64,000 nucleotides of DNA from Xiphophorus maculatus (GCF_002775205.1 NC_036447.1:6560501-6624500); one strand, 5' to 3'; positions 24,418-37,869 are shown, counted from the first letter of the stretch. The notes: a model not told the origin generated them from the letters alone. Numbers and translations: made by a program.

Positions 24418-27400
24418 CTGATGCGTACGAAAGTCGTCACCGCGTCTAGTTAGGGACAAGCTTTTCAGTTTGTCTGAGGTCTTCGTTGACCTTCCTGTCT
24501 TATCCAGGTGGATGTTATCATTGCTAATCAGGAGCTCATAGCGACTGTAAGCCCTTTCTTTCTTGACTTGAGAGCCCGACGCTGCTTCTTTGTCCGGAGC
24601 GCCTGTTGACCCTTGGTCCTGATCTGCCGAAGGGGTTGTCTTTCTTTTGCTTGATCGCTGAGAGGACAGCTTTGAGAAAGGAGATTTCTGTTTCTCTGTC
24701 CGTCTTTCTGTCTCCGATAGCCCACTGAGAGAGTTTTGCTGCTGGGACGTTTCTGTTGATGGTTCTTTCATATTCAGTCGCCCTAAAGAAGACGCTTTAA
24801 AAAGGTCTGCCTGGAGCGCTCGGTTTGAGTCCGAAGTGTCCTGGGATTTCAGTATGGACTGTTTCTCTTTCATGGAGATTTTCTTTTCCTTCAGCGTGTG
24901 CTCTTTCTTTGTAGTAACTCGACCAAATTCTGCTGAAGGTACATGAAGGGATTTGTTTCCTTCTCTTGGAGGAGGTGAGTCTATTTTATTTTGGATCGAA
25001 CCATAACTTTCACCAGCCCTATGATGATGATTTGATTCTACAGGTAAGCTTGATTTCTTAAGGTGTTCTCCCTGGACAACACTCTCATCTTCAAATCTCA
25101 TTTCATTTTTGTCTCTAAGTGCTGATTCAAAGCGATCACCACGAGCGTTTAATGCCTCTTTTTCTTCAGGCATCTCTGTCAAAGACTCCATCACCCTGGA
25201 CTGCCTGAGACTGCCAGAAATTAAACTAGAGATCTTGAGAGTTGAATCACTGAGTTTTGAATCTAATCCAGTATCTGATTGTGTCCCTGCAGGAGCATAG
25301 TTGTGCACAGGCATCGCCTTTCGATCGGCACCCATTTTGATATTGCTGTGAGAGGCCGAGCGTTTACTATCCATGAAACTTTGTTCTGTTCTGTCAGATT
25401 CCTTAAAGAGTTCATTGTCTTTCAGATTGAGAGTGTTTTCTGTATTTGGATTCATTTCTACACCCCTCGGTCTTCCATGATGAGTTCTCATATGTTGCGG
25501 TCTTTCTGCAGTTGAGTGCAAGGATCGCAACGATTCTTGACTTTGCCTGAGATTGGCATGTTCCTGCAAGCTTAGCCTTTTTAGCCTCGTTTCCTCCATT
25601 CTAGACTTAATGTTCATTGACCTGTTGTGAATCATCTGTGACTGATACTCATTTAAGCCCATGTGACTGCTATGTGGACTACCCACAGGGGGCTCTGCAT
25701 CAGGAGGTATATCGCTCTGTATTAGGTATGTGTCCATCTTCCATTTGTTAAGAGATGTTTCAGAGTTGAACGGTATCAGATTGTGGTCTGTGCCATAGCG
25801 AGTCTGGTGCCTCAGGTGCTGCTGAGATGCTCTGTTTGGTTGCTGCACGTCTCTGCTGTGCCTTGGGGGGGTGCCAAAAAGAGGAACTCCAAGGTTCTTG
25901 GTTCCCATTCTCAGGCGACTCGTGGAATTCAACTTCTGCAAATCTCCACCATAACTGTGACCTCTCATTAAGTTCCCTGTGTCTGTAAAGTGAGACTGAT
26001 GCAGCATCTCCTGCACACTGAAGCCCCTGTTTAAAGTGGCTGCATCATTAAACCTGTCGTTTATTGAAACTGTCATGTTAGGTCTGGATTTCATGTGAAT
26101 ATTGAGAGAAAGCTGACTGGACTTTGGGTACGTAGATGTAAGACTCCCAGTGGACAGAGCTTCAGGAATTATGGATCGACCGTATAATCTTCTGAACTCC
26201 TCATCGTAGGAAGAAACTAGTTGACCGGTAATAACTAGGACCATGCTCAGGTTGATCTTCTCAAAGGACCAGGTGTAGCTTGAAAAACACAAAAGACACA
26301 GTATATGAGGGAGTATTGCAGTATAAAAGATGTTGCTAATAGCTAACACAATAAACATCTACATGTTTTAGCAGTCAGCCATGACATAGCTAGAGGGAAG
26401 GCAAGGTAAGAGCCATGGCAAGATGAGAGGCAAGAGGCAAGGCCTAGTTTATTTGAATAGGACATTTCAGCAACAAGGGCTGTCATGTAGGCCTATTACA
26501 CCAACAGTTTGGGGCCAGTCCCCAAATTTGAGGGAACGCAAGAGGCAAGACAGGGCATGGCAAAAGACAAAGCAAGAGGCAAGCTAGCAGAGACTTTTGT
26601 ATTTTTACAAAACATTTCAGCAACAAGGGCTCCCATGCAGGCCTATTGCACCAACTACTTAGGGGCCTGTTTCGGTTCCCGAACATGTTTTAAAATCAAT
26701 TTTGTGTTTTTTCCACAGGTTCAAATCGGGCACTGCTGAACGGTTGGTTTTTCTGTGCAACAGTGACATGACAGATCATCTGAACAAAGAAATGCCTAAC
26801 AAAAATGCCAGAGAAGAATATGCAGTGGTCTGTTGAGGAAACCCAGCTACTGATTTCATTTTGGGCTCAAAAGCAAAGTCATGCCATCTCCGTTATCACC
26901 TGGTAAATGCGTCACTGTACAAAGTTATCAATTTCTCTGTTGTTTTTTGACATTAGCCTCTGTAACAGAGAGAAAAATGTGTGTGTATGTGAATTTTACC
27001 CAAAATATTAATAATAGTATGTATTTATAATGAGATTTTTAATCAATGCATATGTTTAGAACCACCTAGTGGTGTGATGAGTAACTGCATGCAACGGGTC
27101 CTTCGGCTCTGAAGCAGCTCTTCACTACTGTTTTTTTTTTTTTACTTAGGGTCATATTTTTCTAGTTCACCAATTAATGAAATACTATAAGAACTTCTAA
27201 CATCTAAGAATATAATTTGTAAAGTTTTCTTGTGGTTGGGCTGGAAAAATATGACCCTATGAGTGGGAGCTGCGCCAGCTGGTGACTGACCACTCAGTCG
27301 CATCACTGACTGTCTTTTATTTGTCACATGTGGGGCCACTTGCATGCAGTCAGAAGTCACATTGTGAAGAGTGTTTTATTCTTTGTCGTACGAGGTGGGT

Positions 27401-30400
27401 TCAAATATAAATTATTGATTTGTTTTTAAAAAAATGTGTTTTGTGAATATCTTAACTGCTTTGGCAGTTGTCTGTTATTTTACTGTTTTGTGTTGATGGA
27501 TGTTATTTTTGAATGATTCATGGAATAAGAATGTTTTATTTTGTGGAATTAACTGTCTTATCGTTTTAAACTATACAATCACATCTAAAAAAAAAAAAAA
27601 CAGAATCCTGAGGAATGCTGGTGGAGCTGTGGGGCCACTTGCATGCAGTCAGGAGTCACATTGTGAAGAATGTTTTATTCTTTGTCGTATTAGTGAAGAA
27701 GGTGACAAACATCAAGCGAGGAAGACTACACCTGTCTGTTGTATCTAGTAACGGTGAACACTGTATTGGTGATCAGATGAAAGTTCAATGGATGTGGAAA
27801 TTAAAGTAATGCCCACAGCTCAGTCGGTTCAGCCATCTTGCTAGTACGCTCTCCTACCACGGTGTGTAACACACTGTGGACAATGCATGATTGGTTCCCC
27901 AAACAAAGCACCAAAGTTTGAAGGCAAACAAACTGAATCAGTTCAAGAGCAAGAGTATTTTCAGTGGAATCATGCTAATAATCTTATGAGCAGGGCTTTT
28001 ATGGACCCAGCATATAGATTTTGACCCATCAAGACTGACTCACCTATATGTTCCATATAAAACCGTCTGGCAGTCCACCAGAATAAACCGCTGTTCCAAG
28101 CCTCCATGAAACTTCGCTGCCGACCGACACTGATACTGTTCCCCCTGAACCGTCCGAACACGAAGGCTCTGAAAGAGACGAACAAAAAGTCTAGTTTAGA
28201 GGCTAAGGATATCTATCGATCCATTATCTTAGACTTTTTTCTGCCTGCGGCTAGCAGCTGTTTTCCTAGACTGTAGCAGCAACCCTAAAGATCTCTATAT
28301 CAGTTAATAGTGATGGATGTGGCCTTGATTCATAAAAATTAAATATAATCATGTAAAGGAATCTTATGTGATCAGACTGAGCTAATTCAGGACTGTTGTG
28401 ATAAGAGGTTGTAACTAGCATAAAACCGGTACGGTGGCGTAAACAAATTTTTGTTATGTCAGCAGCCTTTTCGAAAGAAAAACTCCGGATTATAACTGGA
28501 ATGTGACTTTGCCTGTTTCAAAGCCACTGGAGTGGATGGAGGCTGTATAAAGCATGTTTGACATCATTTACAAAGAAAAAGAAAATAAAACAGGAACATT
28601 TCCAACGCAGTGGCTTTTGTTCTCTGGGGTATTTCAGTATCTAACCATTTGTGGTTAAGCGCTGGGTGTTTTTAGATGACAGATCCCGTGTGCGGTGAAA
28701 AACGTGCAGCAATAAAACAAAGATTCCCATTTGGGATAATTGTTGCTTGAATGTTACAGCAACACTGAGGATTAATAGTATTTAGAGCTTTTTATTGTGA
28801 CTCCCAGAAAGAGTCAAACCCAAATGAGTCACTTTAATGTAAATAGTAACGGAAAACATAGTGAACTTATAGCTCTGTCAGTTCAACCACTCCTAAAACC
28901 ATCCAGTGAACATTTTCCAGGTTTTTTTTATTACCACTAGTGACAGATAAACTCTACAAGATCAAACTTGTCAGTTTTTACAAGGTCGATGTTATGATGT
29001 GGCGGCTGAGTGCTTTGCACTACAATCACAAAGCTGCCATTGTGCTCTCCCTCCTCACACGTTGTTTGCACTGCTGAAACATCATCCTGATGCCATTTAA
29101 CAGGAAAACCCAGCCGCACTGACACAGTTGTGCCGTACAATAAGAAGTAGCAAAGCAAAGAGAAAGGATAGACTTTTTAATATGTGTGTGCAGAAATTAG
29201 CCTTAGTTGAATAATTACTGGAAGAAGGGCAATGCTACAGGCAACATGCAGAGATGTTTTCCTTTTAAGTTCCAGGGAACCTTTTAGAGAATATCTTAAC
29301 GAGGTAAACCAACACTGGCTTGTTTGTTTACTCCAATTATAGATTTTTTAATTCCTGCCTTTCCGTGAAATCTCTTGAGATCATCTTACCTGAAGTCACT
29401 TTGCCAATCCTTAAACCTTTAAAATGTGTCCAGAGGAGACATACCTGTCACTCACTCATTCCTACAGTCTGACCTAGCATAGCATGCTCATTGGAGGTTA
29501 AATCAGGTTAAGATAGTTAAGTTTAATAGTGTGTTTACTTGATATATTGATTTTTACTGCTACATGCTGCTATACTTTGGAAACTGATGGAAACGACGGG
29601 GTGTTGCAGATGCAAATAGTTTTAAAATATCAGTGGCTGATGACAGCAAGCAGCCAGAGGGAAATATTCACTTAGGAAAATAAGGAGTTTACCTTGTTTT
29701 AGAATTTTCAGTGAGCTAAATGGAAAATGTATCCCTCATAACTTCAACAAGTTCAAGTAAGTTTATTTATCCAACACATTTAAAAAAAAATGCAATTTTG
29801 ACTGAAGTGCTGTACAGAGGACAGAAAAGTCCAAAAGCACACTGTCTGTGACGCATCTTTATTTTACTTAAAGCTGCAAAACTGAACTTTAAAGAAAAAC
29901 TTTTCTTAACATGTTTGTTAAAACTGGCACCATATACTGACAGTTTGATATGAGACAGATAATCTGTGAAAAAAAAATCTCCTCTTCCTCCTGGAAACAA
30001 CCAATCAGAGCCAGGAGGAGGGTCTTAGCGCTGTCAATCATTCTTGTCGTGAGTGCTATGCTAGTTACCATAGACACCAATGACGGCGGATAAACGGTTT
30101 TCCTGTAACATTCAGTTGTTTCTCAGATTATACTGGCACAACATGGTGACAGCTTTAACAAATATAAAAGCTATATACTGCAGCTTTAATGCTAATCAAA
30201 AGGTCCAGCTCCATCCCACATGATTGATTGATTGATTGATTTTATTTTTTTTACCTTGATGTCGTGGAGGTTAATGCCCATACTGCGTGACATGTTGAGG
30301 AAGCTGCTGACCCGGGAGTCATCCAGGAGGATGTAGACTACCACCCCTCTGAGAGCCGCGCTGATTAGCTCCTTAAAAATGTCCACATCGGTGAAAACGT

Positions 30401-33400
30401 CCATCGCTATGGCAACAATCTGCAGGCGCACAAACACAAATACACAGGATTCAATCATATTTGTTCTGTTGTAAACAGAGTTACAGCTTTAGCTTCACAA
30501 AAGGTGGATAGTTGAGCTAATCTCTCATCTAAGCAACCGAATTCAGGACTTATTAATTTTGTAAAACTCAACAAATTATTACATAACTGAACAATTCTAG
30601 ATCTGGGCACAGCAACCAATTTGTTTAATCTTTTGTTTGTTTCATTGTCAATTCATTATCTAAAATTAGACAGAGTATGGCGCACCTGCAAACCCTTTAA
30701 GACATAACAGTCCAGTTAAGCTGACACGCCTATTAGTTGTGGTTTCTACAAGTTTGGCTTTCATGGAGTCAAGGAGAAAATCATTAGATTTAGATAATTA
30801 ATTTCATTTTTTTTGTAGCTACCAAGCCATTCAAGAGACACAGCAAACACGCAGAAGATGGTGCTGTGGTTTTATCTACATGCAAAACAGTCTGCGTGTT
30901 GAAAAACCAACAGTGCCCATCCCTGAACGCCTCGTCAGCTCAAGAAAACAAGCTAGTGGGAATAAGTATCTGGATTAATTGACTGCTTTATGGGTGGACT
31001 CTCTATAAAGTAACCTGTCAATATAATTTATGATTAGATTTAATTCCCCCGAAAACTCAAAAAGATTGGTTTTGCAAGATGGGTGGAATGAGAAACAAAC
31101 TGTACTGAATGGGTTGTGGAATGCTTCCCAGTGACGATCAGTTCCTGTTTGACCTGTTTCTGTAACAACTGTCACAACTGCACAAACCGGCATGGAAACC
31201 CAGACATGCACTCATGCTCAGTCTGTATCCATGGCCAATAGGCAGAATGAGCCTCCAGTTGTTGTTTGGACCTGCCATAAACTGAAACATGTGTTGAGAA
31301 AGTGGCTGCACAAAAAGCTTTGTTGGGCTTGAGCAGATACACAGGTAATCATTTACATTCACACGTAAAAAGCTCTTCCATCTGCAGCTTTAGTAGCTTG
31401 ACTAGTTCACAGAACAACAGTATATGTATGTGAAAGTATATTTAGGTATATTGTGACTGGAATATTTTGGACAGAGACTTTGGATGTGGTACTTGAGCTG
31501 AAGCAGGGGTGTGCAAACATTTTGTCATGTTGGCCAAAATTGTTGAGTCAAAACTAAGAAAATAATAATAAATAAATAAAATCAAGCTATAAAGTCAATT
31601 GGTGTCCATTTTTTGTACAAAATTGATGTTATTTTTCAGGATTATGTGCAACATTAAGTCTGACATTAGATATCAGTTAAACACAAGAGGTCCGAGGATG
31701 AATGTGAGAAAATGTAAAAAAGTTCAAGGACTGTAAATACGTTTGCAAGTAATTTTGTAGATCCTAATGGTGTACATTTAGTGAGTAGATGTATTAAACA
31801 TAATGTGCTTTCAATGTGCAATGTGGAAACAATTAACCTATTTACGATTAATTGTCGATAAATGGTTTATTAGTTCCAATCGATTCACTAACTTCCCCTT
31901 AGATCTTCTTTTAGTGTTGTAGTTCAGCCGCCATCCAGCAGAGGGCGCCACTGGTCACACATAAGCGGAGCCACTTACAAAACCAAAGATGGCGGCTGGG
32001 CCATGTGAGAACGGGAATGAGAAAAGGTCCAAACTATCCGGTGTTGGATGTAAAATGCTCCTTATGCGGTTCTGTTTTGAAATTTTAACACTCGACAAGC
32101 TCCGTAAGTTTCACGATGTCTTTGTTTTTAATCCAGTATATTATGAAAAATGTGTTTCTTTATGTTATGGGAAGACAGTCGAAAAATGGCGACTTATTGC
32201 TCATTAATGAGAAATAGCATCCTTAGCCATGTTTAGTGCTAAGCAGGAAATGTTCGGCAGGCAGAAGCATCCGAAGCCGATAAAGCGCAGCGCTCATGTT
32301 TTAACTTTAGTATCATGTTTACAGAGTTTAAACTAAACCCACAGAAGCAGTGGCATCTGGTTTAACAGGTTACTGGAAAAATGATTTTATTCCAGTTAGT
32401 GAGCACGTTTAGAAAGAGGTGTTTTCTTTTTCTGAAAACTAAAAGATGTCAGCTGACAATCCAGTGCATAATCGTTTCAGGTAGTTTTAACCAACATACA
32501 AATTGAGAAGAAAAAAACACTTAAGTGAAGTTCCCTCATCAAATTAAACGAGACGACCTCTGGAAACTTTAAATTAAAATCTTTAACATTATAACATTAT
32601 ATAGCATAGATGAAACGTTTTGCTGCAGCACATTGTTTGACACCAAGCTCGTTTAAATTGAAGACGGTTGAGGACCAACGTCTTTCAGGTGAAAATATAT
32701 AGAAATATTATTGCATATTACAATTGACTAGGTAAAATAATATAATTGTTGCATGGGAAAAAGGGTCCCGGTGCATCTATTTAGCTGCGTCTAAAGGTGG
32801 GACAACCAGCAGTTTTCCCCCTTCATTGATGAACTCATCATCTAAAAACAGTTTTTGATATTTACCCAGGTCATTTTTGTCTGGTCTTAAAAAAGAACTG
32901 CAAAAAAATCAGTAAAACTTTGCACATATGCCCTGTAAATACGCTGTTAAGGAGATATCATTCAAGAGGCACACACAGAGATAGAAAATAAAAATAACTC
33001 GGAGGTTATTTGTAAAGGATATTGATTATTCTAATCAGACTACAAAGCACCTTTCAATAATGTGAAAAAGCAGATTAGTAAATAGAAGATTTTAAATGCA
33101 TTTTAGAATTCTTCTGCAAAAATATAAAACCGTACCAAGTATTTTTGTCTAGTTTCTTGTGTGAATGTCTTAGTAATCTATGACAAAAATAACTGACAAC
33201 TAATTAGCTTTTCAGGAATATGTTGGAGTTTGTCTTGAGTTAATAATTCATTAATATGGATAAAACAATCCTACTTCCACTGGCAGATTATTTCACTTGT
33301 AACAAGAAATTTGTACCATCTTTTAAGGAAAATAATCTGCCAGTCATCTAAATTAAGGAATTATTTACTTAAGTTCCTATTTCTTGCTGAAAAGTTACTT

Positions 33401-34570
33401 GTAAGTTGGTTTTGTCTTATTTGTATGATGGTCTATTAGGGCCATTGTAGATAGAAAAAAAGTAGTAAATTTATGCTGAAAAAGTCAGAAATTTTGAGAT
33501 TAATCTCAGAAATTATCTAGAAAAAAACATGGAAATTTCTGAGTTTGAAAAGTCCAAACATTTGCAAGAAAAACGGGAGTTTGAAGAGTCAAAAATGTTC
33601 AACTTCTGAAACTGAAAAGTTCTAAAAGTAGAACATTTTTTACTTTTGAAACTCATAAATTTTCAAGCTTTTTCTAGAATAGTGCTGAAGTTAATCTAAA
33701 AACTTATAAGTTTAAAAAAAATGATTCTCAAATTTACAAGCTCAGAAATTTCTAATTTTCTTCTAGTGAATTTCTAAGAGTAATCTCAAAATGTCAGACT
33801 TTTACCATTTAATTTTTGACTTTTGGAGCTCAGAAGTGTCCAAGTTTATTCTAGAAAATGTCTAAAAATTAGTCTAAAAATAAAAAACACTGTTGTAAAT
33901 TTCAAGCCCACCAAGTCTTAAAACTTCACCACCTTCTTAAACCTCATTGTACTCAAGTAAGAGTAATTCAGCATATTCTATTCAGGTAGTAACTAATCAA
34001 ATTATCATTTAATATTTAAAAATTACATAATCTGATTGACCAAAATCTGAAGCTATGTGGATATTTTGGTATTTAAAAGTTATTTCCACTAGAAACTACG
34101 GCTGTGTTTTTGCAGTGTACAGAGAACAGGTAGGGTTCAGATCTCACCTGTCGCGCCTGCTGGATCTGTTTCCGCACCACCTCTTTAATGGTCGGCGTGT
34201 TCTGCCGGGGCGGGTGGAACAGCAGGCTGATGCTGGTGTCGGCGGCGTCCGGCCGGGCCTGCGGCCAGCCCAGCTCCAGCTCCGGAACCTCCTCATCGGA
34301 CTCGCTGGGGAAGTAGGTAGAGGGGCTGACCCGGTCTGCGTTTCCCGAGTCCTCATCCACAGCCGGTAGCTCTGCGCTTTCCAAAATGAAGCGGATCTCC
34401 TCCTCGGACAGGAAGTGGCTGACCTGCTCCGCCTGCAGGTACTCCTCGTAGGCGTCGACGCCGCCGCACAGCAGGGCGTAGACGGCCAGGCGGTACGACT
34501 CCCGGTAGTGAGGCTGGATGTAGAGGCTCTCGTCCTCAACGGAGGACAGCTCGGACAGATTGGACTCCAT
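24343..34570 (-). CDS. fam83b: FAM83B, pseudo-PLD (DUF1669) scaffold protein
   Basis: Four coding exons in frame: 34148-34570, 30255-30419, 28044-28168 and 24343-26278; 882 residues. The start is [22 protein letters not shown]. The DUF1669 fold spans about residues 15-275 with [32 protein letters not shown] and [15 protein letters not shown] (the degenerate PLD-like His/Lys region), then [19 protein letters not shown]. The remainder is a long Ser/Lys-rich disordered tail in one exon, ending in the conserved [19 protein letters not shown] motif. FAM83 proteins anchor casein kinase 1 isoforms; FAM83B also links to EGFR/RAS signalling in mammals. The FxxxF motif needed for CK1 binding reads YDEEF here (Tyr262). 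Human FAM83B is somewhat longer (about 1,011 residues), the difference lying in the tail. Confidence 0.94.
26400..26690. repeat. Imperfect tandem duplication in fam83b intron 3
   Basis: CATTTCAGCAACAAGGGCT occurs at 26463 and 26612, and each is followed by TAGGCCTATT/CAGGCCTATT and CACCAAC. The period is 149 bases. Both units are preceded by AGAGGCAAG-rich sequence. Confidence 0.6.
27327..27690. repeat. 60-bp direct repeat pair
   Basis: GTGGGGCCACTTGCATGCAG followed by TCACATTGTGAAGA and GTTTTATTCTTTGTCGTA occurs at 27327-27390 and again at 27629-27690, with only a few substitutions, about 300 bases apart. The cause is unclear. Confidence 0.55.
28170..29870. other. fam83b intron 2, left part
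   Basis: Unique-looking AT-rich intron between the exon ending at 28168 and the one starting at 30255. No recognisable genes or exons. Confidence 0.4.
29873..30192. repeat. Fold-back repeat family F, short copy
   Basis: Contains AACAACCAATCAGAGCCAGG, TCTTAGCGCTGTCAATCATT and inverted ends (AAAGCTGCA at the left, CTGCAGCTTT at the right). A (GATT)n run at 30221-30243 follows. Confidence 0.6.
30420..34147. other. fam83b intron 1 with repeats
   Basis: No coding exon is seen. Around 31504 a hAT-like end (CAGGGGTGTGCAAAC) appears. 33116-33430 and 34082-34118 look like the two ends of a family A MITE split by other repeat material. 33440-33900 is a degenerate low-complexity block of TTTGAAACT/CAGAAATTT phrases. 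Confidence 0.45.
31935..31949 (+). promoter_or_regulatory. CTCF-like site, full match to the degenerate core
   Basis: CCAGCAGAGGGCGCC fits every position of CCASYAGRKGGCRS. It lies in fam83b intron 1, about 45 bases before an AAAGATGGCGGC phrase. The neighbouring GC-richer segment (31920-32060) could be a small promoter or an element fragment. Confidence 0.4.
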
Positions 34571-34715
34571 GGATGACGGATTCACTCCGAGTCTGCGTGT
34601 GAAAGCATCGCATCAGTTTAATGTTTATAATTCAGGTTTCACCGTCTGGTTTAAAAAGGTGGAGAAAAACGTATCAGACCAGATATTTGTTCTAATATTT
34701 GTTTTCAATAAAGTA

Positions 34716-36062
34716 GATGCAGAGTTCGGTAGTAACTAGGCCTCAATTTAACTCAATTACATTTACTTGAACGATGTTTTTGAACAAATTTACTTTCAGG
34801 AGTATTTTTACTATGCTATACTTCGAGTAATATTGTTATGAAGTATTTCTACTCGTAAAATTTCTGGATTTTCTACCCACTGAATGAAAAACACAAAATG
34901 TTTTAACCAAAAATTATCCAGACTCAGACAAACACCTGCAGTTTCTGCACAAGCTTGTTTATTTAAAGTATTTTTAATTTAAATAAACTAATGTGGAATA
35001 ATTTTCTTTTGCCTGATTTCGTTATGTTTTGTGACTTGTTTGAATTATCATAGTTTTTGTTATTAAAATACCAAAACTTCCACAAAATCAGACTTTTTTG
35101 ATCTGTCTGATTAAGTAATTTTAAAATCTTAAATGATTGATAATTTGATTAGTTACTCGGTACTCAAGTAGACTTTTTACGAAATACCTTTTTACTCTTA
35201 CTTCTTAGATAGCTACTTGGATTTGAGTAAAAATATGTGGAAGTAGTGCTACTTTTACTTGGAGTACAATTTTTGTGTACTATGGTAGTAACTATTTACA
35301 TTTGATGAGTTGTATGTGCCTGAGTACTTCTAGGATTAGTTTTGCATGGTGTACTTTTTACTTCACTAATGTTACGATGGTTTATAAATATAAACCTTCT
35401 GGATTTTCTACCACTGTGAGTAATTTCATCAAATGAACAAAACCATGTTTATAAAAAATCCATGGGACGCAAATGCAGACTTATAGTTTCTGTCAAAGTA
35501 ACGTAACTATTAATTACATTTACTCAGTTACATTAACTTGTTTTTGCTTTTTGGAAAGAATGTACTTTGATGAGTAGTTTTACTGTACCTTTACTTTTTA
35601 CTTTACTTGAGTCATACTACTACTACTATATAGTAGTATATAATAAAGTATCATAAACCTTCTGGGTACTCTATATACTTTAAGTAACTTGAATGAAAGA
35701 AACAAAGTATCACCAAAAAATATCTACATATTATGTCAAAGTGAGACGTCTTGTTTATATGCAGTCTTTCTTGTTTTACATAAATACAAATATATATATA
35801 TACAGTATATAAAGTAAAATTACTGCATAGTAATTTAACTTTATACATTTTTTTTCATTTTACTCTTTCAAATACCAGAATGTAAACATAACTTTATATT
35901 TTTCTGTCATTTTTAAATAATAAATCAGATGTTATGATCAATTTCTTGGGATTTAAATATTCTAAATACTTTTTTACTCTTTTACTTGTTGAAAAATATG
36001 TTGTAGTAGGGCTTTTATTATTTAGTACAATGTCGGGTACTCTATCCACCTCTAAGTAGAAG
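34716..36062. repeat. Two adjacent ACTTGAGTAA-type repeats (family B)
   Basis: 34716-35285 is a fairly intact copy (AGTTCGGTAGTAACTAGG at the left, TACTTTTACTTGGAGTAC at the right). It is followed at once by a more decayed copy, 35286-36062. Both lie upstream of the fam83b start-codon exon, in its leader intron. Confidence 0.6.
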
Positions 36063-36183
36063 AAATTCTTGTTCAATTATTGTTCTTGCAGTGAGAGGCT
36101 GTTAAACTGGAATTAAAAACAGATTAAATTCCCAGTCAGACTGCATAAAACTCTAATTACCAAACCAAACAGAAAATACTTAC

Positions 36184-36350
36184 TTGATCACTGCAAATCC
36201 TGGTTTCCTGTTCTGCTGTGAACCTCAAGCATATTAAAATATATAGAAACTAAAAGCCCAGTGTTCGTCCGTCTGCCTCCAGCAGAGCAGCCCATCTGAA
36301 CTCTATCAGAACCAAGAACCTGCTGTACCTGCCCCGTTTCCTCCACTCAC
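36184..36350 (-). promoter_or_regulatory. Candidate fam83b leader exon and promoter
   Basis: The fam83b start-codon exon has an acceptor (CACACGCAG) just upstream of the ATG (exon edge at about 34592), so an untranslated exon must lie further up. On the minus strand GATCAA|GTAAGTATT at 36184 is a near-ideal donor. A TATATATTTT phrase lies about 55 bases upstream and GC-richer sequence beyond it. Inference only. Confidence 0.35.
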
Positions 36351-36492
36351 AGAAACTGTGACAAGCTCCGCCCACCTGAGCTCACCTGGCTCCGAGGAAC
36401 AGGTTTGTTCAGCTGGTTACCTGCCAATCACTCTGCTGGGTCTGAGCGCCACCATTTTACCTTTCAGCTCAACTCACTGCTGCTGAATCTAC

Positions 36493-36524
<32 letters not shown>
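36493..36524 (+). repeat. (GAT)n microsatellite
   Basis: About ten uninterrupted GAT/ATG units, followed by a short A-rich run. Confidence 0.85.
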
Positions 36525-36559
36525 GGGGATTTTATTGTCACCAAAAAGCAAAAAAAAAA

Positions 36560-37435
36560 AAAATCACTTATAACAAGACATTTTCCTTTTGTTATAAGTG
36601 AAATAATTCTTCAGGTTAACTATATTTTTTCATTAGTATTAAAAAATTATTTACTTTAAAAAAGCTCCTATATTTTGCTGAAAAGTTATTTTGTCTTATT
36701 TTAAGTGCACCAAGATAGTACTAAGATAATAATCTAATTATTAAAATTATATAATTATTATAATTATATAATTATGACATAATATTAAGATGCACTTGAA
36801 AGAAGACCCAAAATACTGTTTCTTTTTTTTTTTGCAGTGCTCTAGACTTTTCCTCTTCTTGTTTTGTAGTGCAGTGGTCCCCAACCCCCGGGCCGCGGAC
36901 CGGTACCGGCCAGTGGACCAATTGGTACCGGGCCACGTGAGAAATAATTAAATATTTCCGTGTAATGTATTGGGTCTCCTCCCCCGGTTTCTGTTCCCGG
37001 TTTCTATTCCTACACGCAACCCCCCCCCCCCCCCCCCCCACTGTTGTAATGAATGTAAAGCTTGTGATTTACACTGCAAAAACACAAAACTTACTAAGTA
37101 TTTTTATCTAGTATCACAAATAAATTTGTACACTTGAATAAGACAAAACTAGCAAGATATAGGAGCTTGTTTCAAGTGACACATTTCTTCATGTTGAAAA
37201 AATACTAGTTTTATTTCACTTAAACTATACAATTTTCCAATAATCTGCCAGTGGAACTAGTATTTTTTTAAAAAAAAAAAATCAATATTAAGGAAATATT
37301 TACTTACAAGCTCCTTTATGTGGCTGAAAAGTTGCATGTAGGCTAAGTTGGTATTTTTTCATGTATTATATACCAGCATATTTTGCATAGAAACCGGACC
37401 AAACATACTTGGCAAGACTTTAAGTTTTTGCAGTG
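36560..37435. repeat. Nested cluster: two family A MITEs and a hAT end fragment
   Basis: 36560-36840 is one partial fold-back copy ending TTTTTTGCAGTG. 37072-37435 is a full copy (ACACTGCAAAAAC at the left, TTTTTGCAGTGTA at the right). Between them CAGTGGTCCCCAACCCCCGG (from 36871) looks like a hAT terminal segment, ending in a run of about 20 C at 37020-37039. Confidence 0.6.
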
Positions 37436-37869
37436 TACTAGACTTTTCGAGTCTCTTATTCATCCTCTCATTTTGTGATGAAGCAGAGAACAGAATGAGG
37501 TTGATGAGTGTATTTTATTGCCATTACAAAGCACTGCAGAGAAAAAAACAACAACAACAAAAAAACAGGACAATCCACGAACAGATGGACTGGTCTGGCA
37601 CCGGGATGAAGGCAGGAAGTAAATATGTTTATTTACATTCCCAGTAGCAGGTTTTATTTATAATGACATTATTTAAATTAAGTCTAATAGGAGAGAGAGA
37701 GCAAAAACTAACGCGGTATTCTGGTGAATCGCCTACTTTAGCTGCGTTTCCATTTACTTATAATTGCGCAAATTGGAATTACGGAAATAGATTTAGGCTA
37801 CTTAATAAAAACACGTCAATTTTGAAAAAAAAAAAAAAAAAAAACCCTCACGTTTTCTGATAAGTTTTT

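Noticed and set aside
34144..34539. 131-codon Arg/Ser-rich ORF on the minus strand
   Set aside because: Out-of-frame reading of the first fam83b coding exon, which has a clear DUF1669 match.
34571..34585. Earlier start for fam83b (NPSSMES...)
   Set aside because: The codon in that position is GTG, not ATG; the ATG at 34568-34570 fits the family start and the exon edge.
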